Shown: positions 63,550 to 64,000 of the stretch, piece by piece
How positions within the stretch are numbered: position 1 is the first letter of the stretch
How the letters are laid out: each line of letters opens with the position of its first letter
NCBI RefSeq assembly: GCF_004208415.1
Contig: NZ_CP035758.1
Span: 3,782,001-3,846,000, forward strand
Source: Ktedonosporobacter rubrisoli
Lineage (GTDB): Bacteria > Chloroflexota > Ktedonobacteria > Ktedonobacterales > Ktedonobacteraceae
Reading direction: 5' to 3'
DNA length: 64,000 nucleotides
Program-made: the position numbers and the translations under genes
Notes under the pieces: model-generated
The model's database searches: none
What the model was told of the DNA's origin: nothing
Seen by the model: only the letters and a program-made list of their open reading frames with translations

Positions 63550-64000
63550 ATGTCAGAGAACGAACTATCCCATCCACAGGACGAAAGCCAGGAAACGTTG
63601 CAGGCGTCAGCAGGCCAGGCAGAGGAGTTCGACCCCGAGGAAGATAAGAATCTAACTGAGGAAGAGCGGATACTCTGTCAGCGCGTAAGCCACGAGAAAC
63701 GTCGTCAACGCGCTAAAACGGCGATTAAAAAAGGCGTGCTCATTGTCAATACAGGCAAGGGCAAGGGGAAAACTACAGCCGCGCTAGGCCTGCTGGTGCG
63801 CGCCTGGGGACAGGGGCTCCGCGTATGTATGCTCCAATTCATTAAAGCGCAGACGGGTAACTGGGGTGAAGAGAAGGCGGCGCGCAAGATTGGGCTTGAA
63901 GTCATACCGTTGGGCAGTGGCTTCACCTGGCTTTCTAAAGATCTCGAAAAAGACAAAGCGCTTGCCCGTCAGGGCTGGGAGCAGTGCAGCCAGAAGATTC
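63550..64000 (+). CDS. cobO: Cob(I)yrinic acid a,c-diamide adenosyltransferase (CobO/BtuR type), 3' end outside the window
   Basis: The first 150 codons are present. After an acidic N-terminal extension of about 65 residues comes GVLIVNTGKGKGKTTAALGL, the CobO P-loop, then MLQFIKAQTGNWGEEKAA and the start of the next helix. CobO transfers the adenosyl group of ATP to the reduced corrinoid cobalt. The ATG has AAAGG nine bases before it. It is the second gene under the cobalamin riboswitch. The N-terminal extension is longer than in the enteric BtuR. Confidence 0.92.
   Translation, partial: MSENELSHPQDESQETLQASAGQAEEFDPEEDKNLTEEERILCQRVSHEKRRQRAKTAIKKGVLIVNTGKGKGKTTAALGLLVRAWGQGLRVCMLQFIKAQTGNWGEEKAARKIGLEVIPLGSGFTWLSKDLEKDKALARQGWEQCSQKI

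Noticed and set aside
1..64000. CRISPR array or intact insertion sequence
   Set aside because: No regularly spaced direct repeats and no transposase with terminal inverted repeats were seen.

Overview
The window looks like chromosome from a Ktedonobacteria-type Chloroflexota bacterium. This is inferred from gene content and not proven. The evidence is a Ser/Thr kinase-like protein fused to a WD40 propeller, a very large MalT-type LuxR regulator with an extra N-terminal domain, an FHA protein with a proline/glutamine-rich linker, HspR-type heat-shock control with a zinc-finger-free DnaJ, a PAC2-family protein, and many one-component regulators (GntR, TetR, LysR, MerR, AraC). There is no rRNA operon, intact tRNA, CRISPR array or intact insertion sequence.

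Layout. 1-5 kb: a decayed tyrosine recombinase, the kinase-like/WD40 protein, a GT4 glycosyltransferase with a PAP2-like membrane protein, and an FHA protein. 6.9-11.2 kb: a four-gene operon (GntR regulator, ADP-ribosylglycohydrolase-family enzyme, NCS1 permease, PfkB kinase). It has the same enzyme classes as the uncharacterised E. coli yegTUVW cluster and a clear operator around the start codon of its regulator. 11.6-20 kb: HisC, a broken CPBP protease, PAC2 plus an NDP-forming acyl-CoA synthetase-like protein, a frameshifted nitronate monooxygenase, an HtrA-like protease and a methyltransferase. 20-31.4 kb: a MalT-like regulator, an FAD monooxygenase, a soluble PAS/GAF histidine kinase, a small ABM monooxygenase, an AraC regulator and a secreted DMFase-like protein.

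31.9-45 kb: a PQQ-propeller lipoprotein, a TetR regulator, a LysR regulator divergent from an MmgE/PrpD plus phosphosulfolactate-synthase-like pair, a MerR/DUF1772 pair, a NarL-type two-component system, a CPBP protease sharing an upstream repeat with that system, and a pentapeptide/leucine-rich/HEAT-like protein. 45.3-48.4 kb: a complete ECF transporter (S, T, A, A'). 48.7-54.9 kb: a threonine dehydratase, then dnaK-dnaJ-hspR, a second MerR/HspR-like gene and a small zinc-finger protein. The last three transcription units are linked by one nearly identical promoter/operator element. 55.5-61.3 kb: a methyltransferase, a clan-A glycosidase-like protein, an ATP-grasp ligase, a phospholipase-D/cardiolipin-synthase-like protein and a YoaK-like membrane protein. 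61.7 kb to the end: a cobalamin riboswitch followed by cbiA/cobB and the start of cobO.

The best candidates for undescribed biology are the yeg-like salvage operon, the MmgE/PrpD-ComA pair with its repeated LysR sites, the shared heat-shock operator element, and the kinase-like WD40 protein that lacks the catalytic aspartate.
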